64,000 bases of DNA from assembly GCA_947479055.1 (NCBI GenBank), contig CANJYE010000006.1, positions 1 to 64,000 of the forward strand, read 5' to 3'. This stretch comes from Erythrobacteraceae bacterium (GTDB taxonomy: Bacteria > Pseudomonadota > Alphaproteobacteria > Sphingomonadales > Sphingomonadaceae). The position numbers and the translations under genes are program-made. Positions 26,738 through 35,806 of this stretch are shown here, in pieces. Under the pieces are notes generated by a model that did no database searches, had not been told where the DNA came from, and was given only the letters and a program-made list of their open reading frames with translations. Every line of letters starts with the position of its first letter. The stretch's first letter is position 1.

Positions 26738-27991
26738 ATGACAGACACACAAGCTCTCACCGAAGGTGCGCAGGACGCGCCGCTGCTGACCATCGCCGAT
26801 ATCCGCGCTGCGGCGGAGCGGCTGAAGGGCTCGATCGTGCGCACGCCCACGCTCTACAGCAAGACGCTGTCGGCGATCACCGGGGCCAATATCTGGCTGA
26901 AGTTCGAAAACCACCAGTTTACCGCCGCCTACAAGGAGCGTGGGGCATTGAACGCGCTGCTGGTGATGGGCGAGGAACGGCGCAAGCGCGGCGTGATCGC
27001 CGCTTCGGCCGGCAACCATTCGCAGGGCGTGTCCTATCACGGCACCCGGCTGGGCGTGCCCGTCACCATCGTCATGCCGCGCACCACGCCGCATGTGAAA
27101 GTGATGCAGACCGAAAGCGTGGGCGGCAAGGTCATCCTCGAAGGCGAGAATTACGACCAGGCCTATGCCCATGCCCGCAAGCTGGAGAAGGAACTGGGGT
27201 TGACCTTCGTCCACCCGTTCGACGATCCGGTGGTGGCGGCGGGGCAGGGTACGGTTGCCCTCGAAATGCTGGAAGACGCGCCCGAGATCGACATGCTGGC
27301 GATCCCCGTCGGCGGCGGCGGGCTCGCGACGGGCATGGGCACCGCCGCCCGCGCGATCAAGCCGGACATCGGCCTGATCGGGGTGGAAGCGGAACTGTTC
27401 CCTTCGATGTACAATTTGCTCAAGGGCACCAGCCTTCCTTGCGGCGGCGATACGCTGGCCGAAGGCATCGCCGTGTTCGAACCGGGCAAATACACCGCGC
27501 CCGCGCTGGCCGCACTGCTCGACGATTTCGTGCTGGTAGATGAAGCCGCGCTGGAAACCGCGCTGGCGCTGCTGCTGCAGATCGAAAAGACCGTGGTCGA
27601 AGGGGCCGGTGCGGCCGGGCTTGCCGCCGTGCTCAACAACCGCGAGATGTTCCTCGGGCGCAATGTCGGCATCGTGCTGTGCGGCGGCAATATCGATACG
27701 CGGCTGCTGGCCAATGTCCTGCTGCGCGACCTCGCCCGGCAGGGTCGGCTCGCCCGGCTGCGCATCTTCCTGCAGGACCGGCCCGGTTCGCTCTACCGGG
27801 CGATGCACGAGTTCAATTCGCACAATGTCAACATCATCGAGATTTCGCACCAGCGGATCTTCACCACCCTGCCGGCCAAGGGGCTGGTCACCGACATCGA
27901 ATGCGAAGCGCGCGATCGCGATCAGCTCAATGCGCTGATCCATGCCCTGCGTTCAAAGGGCTACACGGTCAGCCAGGTCGAACTCGATTAA
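26738..27991 (+). CDS. ilvA: Threonine ammonia-lyase with C-terminal ACT domain
   Basis: PLP enzyme that deaminates threonine to 2-oxobutyrate. The 417-aa protein has the PLP lysine Lys66 in FTAAYKERGALNALL, SAGNHSQGVSYH, the glycine loop VGGGGLATGMG, and EGAGAAGLAAVL. A single C-terminal ACT domain (about residues 330-415, LARLRIFLQDRPGSLYRAMHEF) points to the short, tdcB/YgbR-like form found in many alphaproteobacteria rather than the two-ACT biosynthetic E. coli form. Feedback by isoleucine is possible but not provable here. Confidence 0.92.
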   Translation: MTDTQALTEGAQDAPLLTIADIRAAAERLKGSIVRTPTLYSKTLSAITGANIWLKFENHQFTAAYKERGALNALLVMGEERRKRGVIAASAGNHSQGVSYHGTRLGVPVTIVMPRTTPHVKVMQTESVGGKVILEGENYDQAYAHARKLEKELGLTFVHPFDDPVVAAGQGTVALEMLEDAPEIDMLAIPVGGGGLATGMGTAARAIKPDIGLIGVEAELFPSMYNLLKGTSLPCGGDTLAEGIAVFEPGKYTAPALAALLDDFVLVDEAALETALALLLQIEKTVVEGAGAAGLAAVLNNREMFLGRNVGIVLCGGNIDTRLLANVLLRDLARQGRLARLRIFLQDRPGSLYRAMHEFNSHNVNIIEISHQRIFTTLPAKGLVTDIECEARDRDQLNALIHALRSKGYTVSQVELD

Positions 27992-28090
27992 GCTTTGACC
28001 CGGCCCCGGGCGCAAGATTTGCCCGTTTTTCGATCCCGCTTCGGCACAGCAGGCGCGAATTCTCGTCAGGCTGTGCAAAATTAGACTCCA

Positions 28091-28111
28091 TTAACCGTGA
28101 TTCATGGTTAA
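28091..28111. promoter_or_regulatory. 21-bp imperfect palindrome upstream of bpt
   Basis: Two 10-base arms, TTAACCGTGA and TCATGGTTAA, meet at a single central base; 9 of 10 positions pair. It lies 92 bases before the GTG of the aminoacyl-tRNA-protein transferase gene and contains a TTAACC/GGTTAA half-site. This resembles an operator for a dimeric regulator. The ATGGTTAA half also matches the reverse of the TTAACCAT element linked to CtrA in alphaproteobacteria. Confidence 0.4.
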
Positions 28112-28202
28112 GGTTCTTTGACCGGGCGGGAAGTAAGGGCATAGACTGCCGTTCTCGGCTGGTCCGGTTGTCCCAAGAACAAGAGAAGGTGCTGACAGGC
28201 TC

Positions 28203-29057
28203 GTGACGGCTCCCGTTCGATTTCCCCGGTTCTATGTAACGAGCCCCGCGCCGTGCCCCTATCTGCCGGGCCGGCAGGAGCGCAAGGTGTTCACCGAGCT
28301 CGCCGGGCCGAATGCCGACACGATGAACGATGCACTCGGCCGGATCGGTTTCCGCCGCAGCCAGACCGTGGCCTACCGCCCCAGCTGCGCCGAATGCCAG
28401 GCCTGCGTTTCGGTGCGGGTGGTGACGGGTGAATTCATCGCTTCCAGCACCCAGCGCCGCAATCTACGCCGCAACAGCGATCTCGTCGCCAGCGAATGCC
28501 AGCCCTGGGCGACCTCCGAACAGTTCGACCTGCTCCAGCGCTATCTCGGTGCGCGTCACCCCGGCGGCGGCATGGCGGCGATGGACGAGATCGATTTCGC
28601 CGACATGGTGGAACACACCCCGGTCACCAGCATGGTGATCGAATATCGCGAACCTTCCACCGGCATCGCCCCCGGCCGGCTGGTCGGCGCCTGCCTGACC
28701 GACCGGCAGGGTGACGGGCTGTCGATGATCTACAGCTTCTACGATCCCGAGCATGCCGCCCGCACCGGGCTTGGCAATTACATCATCCTCGATCACATCC
28801 GTCGCGCGGAAGCCGCCGGACTGCCCTATGTCTACCTCGGCTACTGGGTCGAAGGGTCCGCCCGGATGCAATACAAGGTCCGCTACCGCCCGCTTGAACG
28901 GCTGACCGCCGAAGGCTGGGTCCGCATGCCGGCCCAGCAGCAGGAGCGCCTGATTGCCGCCGCCGCCCATGGCCGCCGGGGCGCGGCCGTGCGCGTCGAT
29001 GGCAGCGGCAAGGATGGCGTGCCCGGCGGGCAGGACCAGTACCTGCTCAACGACTAG
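28203..29057 (+). CDS. bpt: Aspartate/glutamate leucyltransferase (Bpt-type aminoacyl-tRNA-protein transferase)
   Basis: Transfers leucine from leucyl-tRNA to N-terminal Asp or Glu of proteins, marking them for ClpAP in the N-end rule pathway. The 284-aa sequence has [24 protein letters not shown], then [27 protein letters not shown] with the conserved Cys cluster, [31 protein letters not shown] and [17 protein letters not shown]. All are family hallmarks. The start is GTG at 28203. Its 3' end overlaps the convergent lysozyme gene by 11 bases. Arginyl-transferase activity cannot be fully excluded by sequence. Confidence 0.92.
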   Translation: MTAPVRFPRFYVTSPAPCPYLPGRQERKVFTELAGPNADTMNDALGRIGFRRSQTVAYRPSCAECQACVSVRVVTGEFIASSTQRRNLRRNSDLVASECQPWATSEQFDLLQRYLGARHPGGGMAAMDEIDFADMVEHTPVTSMVIEYREPSTGIAPGRLVGACLTDRQGDGLSMIYSFYDPEHAARTGLGNYIILDHIRRAEAAGLPYVYLGYWVEGSARMQYKVRYRPLERLTAEGWVRMPAQQQERLIAAAAHGRRGAAVRVDGSGKDGVPGGQDQYLLND

Positions 29058-29574
29058 CTCCATCCCGCGCGTAAAGCTCCGCCTCGGCGGCGCGGCGTCG
29101 GGTGAGACCTTTCAGCACTTTGCCTGAAGCCCGGTTCCAGCGGGCGAATTCCGCCGCCGCCCCGGCATGATCGCCGCTGCAATGCTTGCGGGTCAGCGTG
29201 GCCCGGCCAATCGCGCCGGTGTTGTAGTGGAAGCAGACCAGCGCATCGAACTGGCAGGCGCTGGTCGGCGCATCGCCCAGCGCCCGGTCCACCTCGCGCG
29301 CGAAGCGTTCAATATCGTGGGCGAGCCGGGCGTCGCATTGTTCGCGGGTCCAGATCGTTCCGTGGCCGATATCCCCGCCGGTAGATCCCCAGCCGATCGT
29401 CCAAGGCGCGCCGCCGGTGCCGGGATCGGGATAGGCTTCCACCCGGCCATCGGCGCGCAGCCGGGCGATGCCTTCAAATTGCCGGATCAGTTCCATCCCC
29501 GCGCTGCCGAGCAGGCGCGGGCGGGGGACGGGGACGGGGAGGGGGAAAGGAGTGCAGGGCGGCGTGTGTTCCAT
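29047..29574 (-). CDS. GH24 lysozyme (phage endolysin-like)
   Basis: 175-aa muramidase of the T4-lysozyme/GH24 family. After an unusual Pro-rich N-terminus ([18 protein letters not shown]) come the catalytic Glu region [34 protein letters not shown] and the C-terminal [19 protein letters not shown] and [21 protein letters not shown]. There is no clear signal peptide, and no holin, spanin or phage structural genes are nearby. It may be a domesticated phage gene. It converges on bpt with an 11-base overlap. Confidence 0.85.
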   Translation of the reverse strand: MEHTPPCTPFPLPVPVPRPRLLGSAGMELIRQFEGIARLRADGRVEAYPDPGTGGAPWTIGWGSTGGDIGHGTIWTREQCDARLAHDIERFAREVDRALGDAPTSACQFDALVCFHYNTGAIGRATLTRKHCSGDHAGAAAEFARWNRASGKVLKGLTRRRAAEAELYARDGASR

Positions 29575-29629
29575 CGATGACCTCGTCTGGCGAATCGAGG
29601 TGGGACATCTAGGGAACGGATCGGGCTGT

Positions 29630-29709
29630 AGGAAAATGCTTTTCGCGCCGCCTTCGCTCCGTTCAGCTTACGGGGCATTTTCCTGACAAGGTTGACACAG
29701 TTGACACAG
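29630..29709. repeat. Intergenic inverted repeat plus tandem TTGACACAG repeat
   Basis: The 314-base gap between the lysozyme gene and the NTF2-like gene (29575-29888) holds no gene that I can support. It contains a perfect 10-bp inverted repeat, AGGAAAATGC (29630-29639) and GCATTTTCCT (29675-29684), separated by 35 bases. Two exact tandem copies of TTGACACAG follow at 29692-29700 and 29701-29709. The combination looks like a small dispersed repeat or MITE-like element rather than a promoter, since no good -10 box sits 17 bases beyond the TTGACA. Confidence 0.45.
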
Positions 29710-29888
29710 TCCAGCGAAAATTCCGCGCCGCCCCAACTCCCCCTCGCAAGCTTATGCTACAAAAGAAAAATTGGCAGCGCATGAACCCTGCCTAGCAGGC
29801 ATGCGGCCTGTAGGACAGCGTGCGCGCAATTTGCTTTACAGCGCCCCGCATCACTGGAACTCTGCATGGCGAAAGAGGGGACAGCACC

Positions 29889-30314
29889 ATGAGCCAGCAG
29901 GATGCCATCACCAGTGTCAAACGCTTCTGGGAAGCGGTTGCAGCGCGCGATTTCGAAACTTGCGCCCGGCATCTGGCCGACAATGTCGTGCGGATCGGCC
30001 CGCGCCAGATGGAGGATGACACGATCGAGGGGCGCGAGGCCTATCTCGAATTCCTCGTCCGGGTGATTTCGGCCATGCCGGGTTACCGCAATGTCACCCA
30101 CGATCTGACCGCGTCACCCGACGGATCGCGGGTCTATATCCAATGCACCGAATGGTCCTCGCCCGGCTCCGGCTCGGCGCAGGAAGTGGAAGTGCCGCTG
30201 TGCATGGTCTGCGATCTCGATGCCGCGGCCAAGATCACCAAAATCGATATCTACTGGAAGACCCCGACCACCAGTGTCGACTGGACGCTGGCCGACCAGG
30301 TTCTGGCCGATTGA
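29889..30314 (+). CDS. NTF2-like/SnoaL-fold protein (limonene-epoxide-hydrolase-like)
   Basis: 141-aa single-domain protein with the NTF2/SnoaL cone fold. It has an N-terminal helix pair (AITSVKRFWEAVAARDFETCARHLADNVV), then IEGREAYLEFL, a long strand pair (SRVYIQCTEW, EVEVPLCMVCDLDAAAKITKIDIYW) and a short tail. The fold is used by epoxide hydrolases, isomerases and ligand-binding proteins, so no specific reaction is assigned. The ATG at 29889 follows AGAGGGG 9 bases upstream. It lies 61 bases ahead of the cyclophilin gene. Confidence 0.75.
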   Translation: MSQQDAITSVKRFWEAVAARDFETCARHLADNVVRIGPRQMEDDTIEGREAYLEFLVRVISAMPGYRNVTHDLTASPDGSRVYIQCTEWSSPGSGSAQEVEVPLCMVCDLDAAAKITKIDIYWKTPTTSVDWTLADQVLAD

Positions 30315-30375
30315 TGTGGGGCAGGCGGCAAGTGCCCTCTGGCCTTGCCGCCCCATCCTGCGCCATCATCGCGTG

Positions 30376-31095
30376 ATGAACCGTCGATTCGCCCTGCTCG
30401 CCATCCCCATGCTGTTCGCGCTGCCGCTGTCGGCCGCCTTCGGCGCCACAGCGCAGAAACGCGCGCCAGCCGCCCGTCCGGCACCGCCCGCGCCCTTGCC
30501 CGATGCGGTCAGGGTCGATCTGGTGACGCAGCAGGGCACGATCGTGGTCGAGCTGGACGGCAAGCATGCGCCCGTCTCGACCGCCAATTTCCTGCGCTAT
30601 GTCGATCAGCGCCGGTTTGACGGGATTGCCTTCTTCCGTTCGATGCGGCTGGCCTGGGGGCAGCAGCCCAATGGGCTGATCCAGGCCGGGGTCAGCCGGA
30701 TCGCCGGCCGGGCGCTGAAGCCGATCGCGCATGAGCCGACCAGCGCCACCGGCATTCTGCACAAGGCCGGCACGCTGTCGATGGCCCGCTTCGCCCCCGG
30801 CACGGCGACCGGGGATTTCTCGATCATGCTGTCCGACATGCCGGGGCTGGACGCCGATCCAGCCTCGCCCGATCCCGAAGCACAGGCCGGCTATGCCGCC
30901 TTCGGCCATGTGGTGGGGGGGATGGAGGTGGTGCAGAAAATCTTCGACTCACCGCTGTCTGCCACGCTGGGCGATGGGGTGATGAAGGGGCAGATGATCG
31001 AAAAGCCGGTGGTGATCCTGCGGGCAAGACGCTCGCCCAACCCGGTGCCGGTGCCGGTGCCGGTGTCGGTGCCGGTGGCGGTGACCAAGCCCTGA
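30376..31095 (+). CDS. Periplasmic cyclophilin-type peptidyl-prolyl isomerase
   Basis: Folding catalyst for X-Pro bonds. The 239-aa protein has a signal peptide (MNRRFALLAIPMLFALPLSAAFGA), a Pro/Ala linker, and a cyclophilin domain: VTQQGTIVVELDGKHAPVSTANFLRYV, then FDGIAFFRSM, GTLSMARFAPGTATGDFSIML and FGHVVGGMEVVQKI. The usual QGGD-type active-site loop reads LIQAGV, a divergence also known in related proteins. The C-terminus ends in a PVPVPVPVSVPVAV tail encoded by a hexanucleotide repeat. Confidence 0.87.
   Translation: MNRRFALLAIPMLFALPLSAAFGATAQKRAPAARPAPPAPLPDAVRVDLVTQQGTIVVELDGKHAPVSTANFLRYVDQRRFDGIAFFRSMRLAWGQQPNGLIQAGVSRIAGRALKPIAHEPTSATGILHKAGTLSMARFAPGTATGDFSIMLSDMPGLDADPASPDPEAQAGYAAFGHVVGGMEVVQKIFDSPLSATLGDGVMKGQMIEKPVVILRARRSPNPVPVPVPVSVPVAVTKP
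31042..31083 (+). repeat. Hexanucleotide (CCGGTG)n repeat in the cyclophilin 3' end
   Basis: Seven 6-base units, four perfect CCGGTG in a row, then TCGGTG, CCGGTG and GCGGTG. They encode alternating Pro-Val (one Ser-Val, one Ala-Val). Because the unit is 6 bases, slippage would lengthen or shorten the tail without a frameshift. Confidence 0.9.
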
Positions 31096-31457
31096 GCGGG
31101 TCAGCGTGGCGCGTTGGGCGCAGGTCTCCATGCAGTCTTGATCAGCGGATCGATGGCCTCTTCGCCGCGATCGTCGGCATCCTGGTTGCCCCGCATCGTT
31201 TTGCGGACTGACTGGCCCGGTGGTGATGAATGCAAGCGCCATGTTGAAAGAGGGAATCGGGCGGCTCATGTGGCATTTCTCCCGCTTCGGGTTGTTCAGA
31301 CGGTCGGCCTTTCCTGAGCCTTGTGGTTGCACCAAGCCAGAATAAGATCATAACAGGTTGGAATTCCGCGTCTTGCCGGTGCAAATGGTCAAAAGCGGAG
31401 CCAGTCTGGCAAGGCGAGGCGAGCGTGAGTTCGCGGATCGTCGATGTGATGGGGGTG
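31096..31457. other. Gap with no supported gene
   Basis: About 360 bases lie between the cyclophilin gene and the first zinc-ribbon gene. A short frame on the minus strand (31101 to an ATG at 31196 or TTG at 31235, 31-44 codons) has coding-like composition (NQDADDRGEEAIDPLIKTAW). It has no ribosome site, so I do not call it a gene. No tRNA, riboswitch or clear terminator was seen. Confidence 0.5.
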
Positions 31458-32252
31458 ATGATGGACGATTTTGGTTTTTCCAAATGGATGCTGATCGGTC
31501 TGGGGGTTTTCTTCTTTGTGATCATGGGCGGGCGTGCGGGAGGGGCAAGGGCGCATCTTGGCGGTACGCTCGTCCTGCGCAGGTTTTCGGTTGATGCCAC
31601 AGGCGCAAACGGCGTTTATGTCGAAATCGTCGGCCGCAATGCGGGCCTTGTCGGCTGGCTGCTCTCGGTCATCGGGCTCGATGATGATGCCCACCTGCGG
31701 CTGACTGCGCAGCAGGTCTCGCTCGAAACGCTGAGCCTGCAGGGCCGGTCGCGGGCAGTGGTGCCGATGGCTTGCGTGGCCTCTGCTGCGGCCGGCTATG
31801 AAAAGTCGCTGTCCCTGCTCATCATCGGCTCGATGCTGGCGATGTTCGGACTTTATGATGGGCTGGTCGGGGACAGTGCGCGGGGCATGCTGGGCAGTCT
31901 CCTCCTTGGCGGCATATTCCTGTTTTTCTACTGGCTCTCCAAGCGCCTGAGCATCACGATCGAGACGACGGGAGGATCGCGGCTGGGGCTGCGTTTCAAG
32001 CGGAGCCTGATCGAGAATGTCGAAGTTGATTTCGACAAGGCTTCAGCAGTTGTCGATATGCTCGAAGGACTGGCGCTTGCCGCTCAGGCCCGGCGCGACA
32101 TTGGCGGGCCAGTGGCTTCGCCGGCGATGATGGCGGCTCCTGCGCCCGCACCGGAGCCCGAACCTGTCGCGACGTCCTGTGGCAGCTGCGGTAGCCCGTT
32201 CGAGCCCGGTACGGTTTTCTGCGGCAATTGCGGTGCGCGCGTCGGCGATTAG
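31458..32252 (+). CDS. Membrane protein with C-terminal zinc ribbon, function unknown
   Basis: About 264 aa from the ATG at 31458 (an ATG at 31461 and a GTG at 31425 are alternatives). It has one N-terminal membrane segment (WMLIGLGVFFFVIMGG), a soluble part, two further membrane helices (SLSLLIIGSMLAMFGL and MLGSLLLGGIFLFFYWL), a short beta-rich domain (LSITIETTGGSRLGLRFK), an Ala/Pro linker, and a C-terminal zinc ribbon with two Cys-x2-Cys knuckles (SCGSCGSPFEPGTVFCGNCG). I do not recognise a family beyond zinc-ribbon membrane proteins. It is 35-41 bases ahead of another zinc-ribbon membrane protein and probably co-transcribed with it. Confidence 0.72.
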   Translation: MMDDFGFSKWMLIGLGVFFFVIMGGRAGGARAHLGGTLVLRRFSVDATGANGVYVEIVGRNAGLVGWLLSVIGLDDDAHLRLTAQQVSLETLSLQGRSRAVVPMACVASAAAGYEKSLSLLIIGSMLAMFGLYDGLVGDSARGMLGSLLLGGIFLFFYWLSKRLSITIETTGGSRLGLRFKRSLIENVEVDFDKASAVVDMLEGLALAAQARRDIGGPVASPAMMAAPAPAPEPEPVATSCGSCGSPFEPGTVFCGNCGARVGD

Positions 32253-32293
32253 CCGCGCCGGATCGCTGGCAGACTGCGCAAGAGGAGATGACA

Positions 32294-33658
32294 GTGCAAC
32301 GATTCTGCACCGGCTGCGGCGCCCGCAGGGATAATGCCGCAAAGTTCTGCACCGGCTGCGGGGCTGCATTTGCGGAAGCTGCCCAGCCCGCTTCGGTAGC
32401 CAACACGCCCTCGGCCCCGCCCCCGGCCCCGCCCCCGCCGCCGCCTCCGCCCCCGCCTCTGCCACCCGCACCAATGGTCGCGTTACCGGTCGAGGATGCG
32501 TGGGAAGCATCGGGCGAGGATGATTGGCAGGACGCCACTCGCAGGCGGCCGCTGTTGCTGGCTGCTGCTGCCGGCGTTGCGCTGATCGCGGCATCGGGAG
32601 GATGGGCTTACTGGCAGGGCTATGTCGGCGATCGGCCTGGCAGCGTCGCGCGCAGCCTTGACGATCAGCTCGCGGCGGCAGGCTACGAAAATGTCGAGGT
32701 GGCGATGGACGGTCGCTGGATTGCGGCGCTGAGCGGTATGGTGACCGGCAGCGAGGCGCATGACCGGGCAATTGCCATGGTTCGCAATGATTCAGACGTG
32801 CTCGACATTGAAGACAAGATCATCGTGCTGCCTTCGCTTGTCGAGCAGATCGCGCAGCTCAACAAGCAGCTCGTCGATAGCGGCTTTTCCTACATCCAGG
32901 TCTTGCCCTCCACCAACGGCACGATCACGCTGACCGGCGCCATCCCCTCGCGTCTGGACAATGTGCGCCTGCTCGCGCTGATTGGCGAACGGCAGCGTGC
33001 GGGGCTGGTGGAAGACCGGACGGTGCGTTCGCCCGAATGGATCGCCAGCGATATTCGTGAAGCGCTGACCGCTCGTGGCTACGGTGCAGTACAGGTATCG
33101 GTCGGTCCGGACAACGCGGCAGTTCTGACCGGCACGGTCAGCGATCCGCGCGTGGTGGCGACCCTTCCCGATATCGCACGCCAACTTGGCGCCAGTACAG
33201 TGCGCAACGAGGTGGTCTATGTTCCTCCCGGTCAGCCTTCCGCCACACCCTCTGCCGCCAGTTCGGCCTATGCCCCTGCCACTGCCCCCGCGCCGCGCAG
33301 CGAGAGTAGTACCGGCGTGCCGCGCGGGACATGGCGGGCAATGGTGCACAATGGCTTGCTCGATTATGTCGCGATCCTCGACATCCGGGGCGGATCGGTA
33401 GGCGGATCGATTGGTCAGTCGGCTTACGGCACTGCCTCCGGCAACGGTCAGGCCAAGATCCAGTGCCGCTTTGACCTGGTACTGACCAGCAGCAGTGCAA
33501 GCCAGCTCGACATCGAGGAGGTGGGCAGCAGCAGTTCGCTGTTTTGCCCGGGCAACAAGAGGATCCGCCTGACTCATGCGGGGCGTGGCAGCGTCCATGC
33601 GCAATGGTTCAGGAAGAAGAACGGCACCCAGGCCTTCGAGGCCGACATGTCGAAATAG
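32294..33658 (+). CDS. N-terminal zinc-ribbon membrane protein with BON-like domains
   Basis: About 454 aa. A zinc ribbon (CTGCGARRDNAAKFCTGCG) is followed by a poly-proline linker (about residues 38-60), one membrane helix (LLLAAAAGVALIAASGGWAYW) and two or three BON-like repeats. The clearest of these are SLDDQLAAAGYENVEVAMDG...ALSGMVTGSEAHDRAIAMV and DIREALTARGYGAVQVSVG...LTGTVSDPRVVATLPDIA. A C-terminal beta-rich domain with two Cys (KIQCRFDLVL, SLFCPGNKRI) ends the protein. AGAGGAG abuts an ATG at 32288 but is ideally spaced from the GTG at 32294, so I favour GTG. BON domains bind lipids or peptidoglycan-linked partners. Function unknown. Confidence 0.75.
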   Translation: MQRFCTGCGARRDNAAKFCTGCGAAFAEAAQPASVANTPSAPPPAPPPPPPPPPPLPPAPMVALPVEDAWEASGEDDWQDATRRRPLLLAAAAGVALIAASGGWAYWQGYVGDRPGSVARSLDDQLAAAGYENVEVAMDGRWIAALSGMVTGSEAHDRAIAMVRNDSDVLDIEDKIIVLPSLVEQIAQLNKQLVDSGFSYIQVLPSTNGTITLTGAIPSRLDNVRLLALIGERQRAGLVEDRTVRSPEWIASDIREALTARGYGAVQVSVGPDNAAVLTGTVSDPRVVATLPDIARQLGASTVRNEVVYVPPGQPSATPSAASSAYAPATAPAPRSESSTGVPRGTWRAMVHNGLLDYVAILDIRGGSVGGSIGQSAYGTASGNGQAKIQCRFDLVLTSSSASQLDIEEVGSSSSLFCPGNKRIRLTHAGRGSVHAQWFRKKNGTQAFEADMSK

Positions 33659-33669
33659 AGCGGCCAGCA

Positions 33670-33704
33670 AAAAGGGCGCCCGGATCGCTCCGGACGCCCC
33701 TTCT
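33670..33704 (-). terminator. glnA rho-independent terminator
   Basis: A G+C-rich hairpin at 33674-33700 (GGGCG and CCGG blocks pairing with CCGG and CGCCC around ATCGCT) lies just past the glnA stop. On the minus strand it is followed by a run of five T. On the + strand it also follows the BON protein gene, but with a poor T-tract. Confidence 0.7.
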
Positions 33705-33724
33705 GGCAGGCCTGACGGTTGGGA

Positions 33725-35134
33725 TCAGGCGCTGTAGTACATGTCGAATTCGACCGCGGACGGCGTGGTTTCCCAGCGCAGCACTTCGGGCCACTTGAGT
33801 TCGGCATAGGCTTCGATCTGGTCTTTGGTGAAGACGCCGCCTTCGATCAGATAATCGTGATCGGCTTCGAGGCATTCGAGTGCCTCGCGCAGCGAACCGC
33901 AGACGGTCGGCACGGCGGCGAGTTCGGCCGGCGGCAGATCGTAGAGGTTCTTGTCCATGGCTTCGCCCGGGTGGATCTTGTTCTTGATCCCGTCGAGACC
34001 GGCCATCAGCAGCGCGGCGTAGCACAGATACGGGTTGGCCATCGCATCGGGGAAACGGAATTCCACGCGCTTGGCCTTTTCGCCCGTGCCGTAGGGAATA
34101 CGGCAGGAAGCCGAGCGGTTGCGGGCCGAATAGGCCAGCAGCACCGGGGCTTCGTAGCCCGGCACCAGCCGCTTGTAGCTGTTGGTGGTCGGGTTGGTGA
34201 AGGCGTTGAGCGACTTGGCATGCTTGATCACGCCGCCGATGAAGTAGAGGCACATGTCGGACAGGCCGGCATAGCCGTTACCGGCGAACAGCGGCTTGTT
34301 CTTGTCCCAGATCGAGATGTGGGTGTGCATGCCCGAACCATTGTCGGTCATGATCGGCTTGGGCATGAAAGTCGCGGTCTTGCCATAGGCATGTGCGACC
34401 TGGTGGACGACGTACTTGTACACCTGCATGCGGTCGGCGGTCTGCACCAGCGTGCCGAAGGTCAGGCCGAGCTCATGCTGGGCGCTGGCCACTTCGTGGT
34501 GATGCTTGTCGCAGGGCAGGCCCATCTCGATCATGGTCGAAACCATCTCGCCACGGATATCGACGCAGCTGTCGACCGGGGCGACCGGGAAATAGCCGCC
34601 CTTGACGCGCGGACGATGGGCCATGTTGCCGGCGTCATATTCGCGATCGGAGTTGGTCGGCAGTTCGATATCGTCGATCTTGAAGCCGTTGCCGGTGTAA
34701 CCGTCATAGAAGCGGACATCGTCGAAGATGAAGAATTCGGCTTCCGGGCCGACATAGACGGTGTCGCCGATGCCGGCGGCCTTGACGTAGCTTTCGGCGC
34801 GCTTGGCGGTCGAACGCGGATCGCGCGAATAAAGCTCGCCGCTGGAGGGTTCGACGATGTCGCAGCAGATGATCATCATCGGCGTGGCGCTGAACGGATC
34901 GATGAAGATCGCATCCAGATCGGGCTTGAGGATCATGTCCGATTCATTGATCGCCTTCCAGCCTTCGATCGACGAACCGTCGAACATCAGGCCTTCTTCC
35001 AGCTCGTCCTCGGTCAGCCGGGCGGCGACCATGGTGAGGTGCTGCCACTTGCCCTTGGGATCGGTGAAACGCAGATCGACCCATTCGATCTCCTCGTCCT
35101 TGATCCTTTTGACGACGTCCTTTGCACTGGCCAT
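33725..35134 (-). CDS. glnA: Glutamine synthetase type I
   Basis: Makes glutamine from glutamate, ammonia and ATP. From the ATG at 35134 ([20 protein letters not shown]) it is 469 aa, the normal GSI-beta length; the open frame upstream to 35182 is not homologous. Visible signatures are [34 protein letters not shown], the [11 protein letters not shown] metal site, [19 protein letters not shown] and NRSASCRIP. Near the C-terminus [10 protein letters not shown] carries the adenylylation Tyr used for GlnE control. glnB lies 75 bases upstream, so a glnBA operon is likely. Confidence 0.97.
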   Translation of the reverse strand: MASAKDVVKRIKDEEIEWVDLRFTDPKGKWQHLTMVAARLTEDELEEGLMFDGSSIEGWKAINESDMILKPDLDAIFIDPFSATPMMIICCDIVEPSSGELYSRDPRSTAKRAESYVKAAGIGDTVYVGPEAEFFIFDDVRFYDGYTGNGFKIDDIELPTNSDREYDAGNMAHRPRVKGGYFPVAPVDSCVDIRGEMVSTMIEMGLPCDKHHHEVASAQHELGLTFGTLVQTADRMQVYKYVVHQVAHAYGKTATFMPKPIMTDNGSGMHTHISIWDKNKPLFAGNGYAGLSDMCLYFIGGVIKHAKSLNAFTNPTTNSYKRLVPGYEAPVLLAYSARNRSASCRIPYGTGEKAKRVEFRFPDAMANPYLCYAALLMAGLDGIKNKIHPGEAMDKNLYDLPPAELAAVPTVCGSLREALECLEADHDYLIEGGVFTKDQIEAYAELKWPEVLRWETTPSAVEFDMYYSA

Positions 35135-35209
35135 TTTCGGTAATCCCTTCTGTGCCGTTAAACCCGAACCGCCCCCGACCACGGGGACGGCCCAAAACTC
35201 GTAAACTGA

Positions 35210-35764
<555 letters not shown>

Positions 35765-35806
35765 TTAATCACGACACTGCCCGATTCTTGGGCATGGCGG
35801 CAAGAA

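Noticed and set aside
29692-29709. Tandem -35 promoter boxes (TTGACA) ahead of the NTF2-like gene
   Set aside because: No acceptable -10 hexamer occurs 16-18 bases downstream of either copy.
29047-29889. Prophage remnant
   Set aside because: Only a single lysozyme gene is phage-like. There is no integrase, capsid, tail or holin gene and no attachment-site duplication nearby.
31101-31235. Short minus-strand ORF of 31-44 codons in the 31.1-31.4 kb gap
   Set aside because: Its composition looks coding-like, but there is no ribosome site, no ATG at the better start and no recognisable family.
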